Shown one piece after another: positions 12,667 to 12,990 of a stretch of 12,990 nucleotides of DNA. The translations under genes were made by a program, and so were the position numbers. Every line of letters begins with the position of its first letter. The first letter of the stretch is position 1. Location of the stretch: contig VEPB01000214.1 of the NCBI GenBank assembly GCA_012026715.1, forward strand, positions 1-12,990. The letters are read 5' to 3'. Source of the stretch: Methylococcaceae bacterium (lineage in GTDB: Bacteria > Pseudomonadota > Gammaproteobacteria > Methylococcales > Methylococcaceae). The notes beneath the pieces were generated by a model that did no database searches, had not been told where the DNA came from, and saw nothing but the letters and a program-made list of their open reading frames with translations.

Positions 12667-12990
12667 ATGACCAAACTCTCAATCGTTACAGTGCTTATTG
12701 GTTCGCTGCTGGCGCCACAGGCCGCAACCGCCGCCGCCTTGACCCCCGCCGAGTGGCTCAGCCTGCGGGGAGCGCTGGACGGCGCCGCCGCCGAGCGCGG
12801 CGCGGCACTCTACGAGCAGAACGGCTGCGGTGGATGCCATGGCCCCCGGGGCGTGCCTGAGCACCGCAACCTACCGGTGCTTGCCGGTCAACGGTCGGCC
12901 TACCTCTACAAGCAATTGCTCGACTATCGCAGCAAGCGTCTGACCGGAGGAACCGGGGAAGTCATGGCTGGAGTTTCAGCCAGTCTCTCG
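12667..12990 (+). CDS. Exported class I c-type cytochrome, 3' end cut by the window
   Basis: The first 108 codons are visible, starting 11 nt after the preceding stop, so it is clearly the third gene of the operon. The ribosome site is weak. The signal peptide MTKLSIVTVLIGSLLAPQAA ends near TAAA. The mature part has RGAALYEQNGCGGCHGPRG with heme motif CGGCH (54-58), then LAGQRSAYLYKQLLDYRS (73-90) and MAGVSASLS. This is the arrangement of c553/c4-type cytochromes, where a Met just after the KQL..YR segment, here probably M100, is the axial ligand. It may carry one heme, or a second domain beyond the window end. It is the likely soluble or tethered electron donor to the membrane complex encoded upstream. 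Confidence 0.85.
   Translation, partial: MTKLSIVTVLIGSLLAPQAATAAALTPAEWLSLRGALDGAAAERGAALYEQNGCGGCHGPRGVPEHRNLPVLAGQRSAYLYKQLLDYRSKRLTGGTGEVMAGVSASLS

Overview
The window looks like chromosome from a GC-rich Gram-negative proteobacterium. Lipoboxes, Sec signal peptides and Shine-Dalgarno-led genes support this, and gene style suggests a gammaproteobacterium, possibly a methanotroph of the Methylococcaceae type. That placement is an inference from protein style, not from a marker gene. It falls into three parts.

Left part (1-5560): a decayed accessory region. A TetR-family regulator (266-880) diverges from a gene that runs off the left edge (start at 53), with a small palindrome between them. 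Next come a C-terminal scrap of an IS21-type IstB ATPase (minus strand), an exported SUMF1/formylglycine-generating-enzyme-like protein (minus strand, 1544-2470), about 740 bp with no recognisable gene, a frameshifted IS630-type transposase remnant, and an AT-rich O-antigen ligase/polymerase-like membrane protein (3785-5128). The last differs in base composition from its surroundings and was probably acquired horizontally. A MITE-like pair of inverted repeats follows.

Middle part (5484-9720): a cell-envelope and secreted-protein cluster. It holds a small lipoprotein (minus), a divergent 565-aa secreted protein with two tandem beta-type repeats plus a conserved C-terminal domain, and a convergent secreted protein with Asp-rich 22-aa tandem repeats that has a good terminator. 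Directly upstream of the last is a DUF429 remnant whose stop codon abuts its start codon. A possible small coiled-coil ORF follows.

Right part (9724-12990): an AT-rich upstream region with a perfect 12-bp palindrome leads into a three-gene respiratory operon. The first gene is a polytopic membrane protein with distant cytochrome bd (CydA)-like features, fused at its C-terminus to a monoheme cytochrome c domain. The second is a polytopic membrane protein whose N-terminal half seems paralogous to the first. The third is an exported class I cytochrome c cut by the window end. Together they suggest a membrane complex exchanging electrons with periplasmic cytochrome c, a divergent bd-superfamily oxidase or reductase rather than a canonical quinol oxidase. 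This is the most interesting system in the window.
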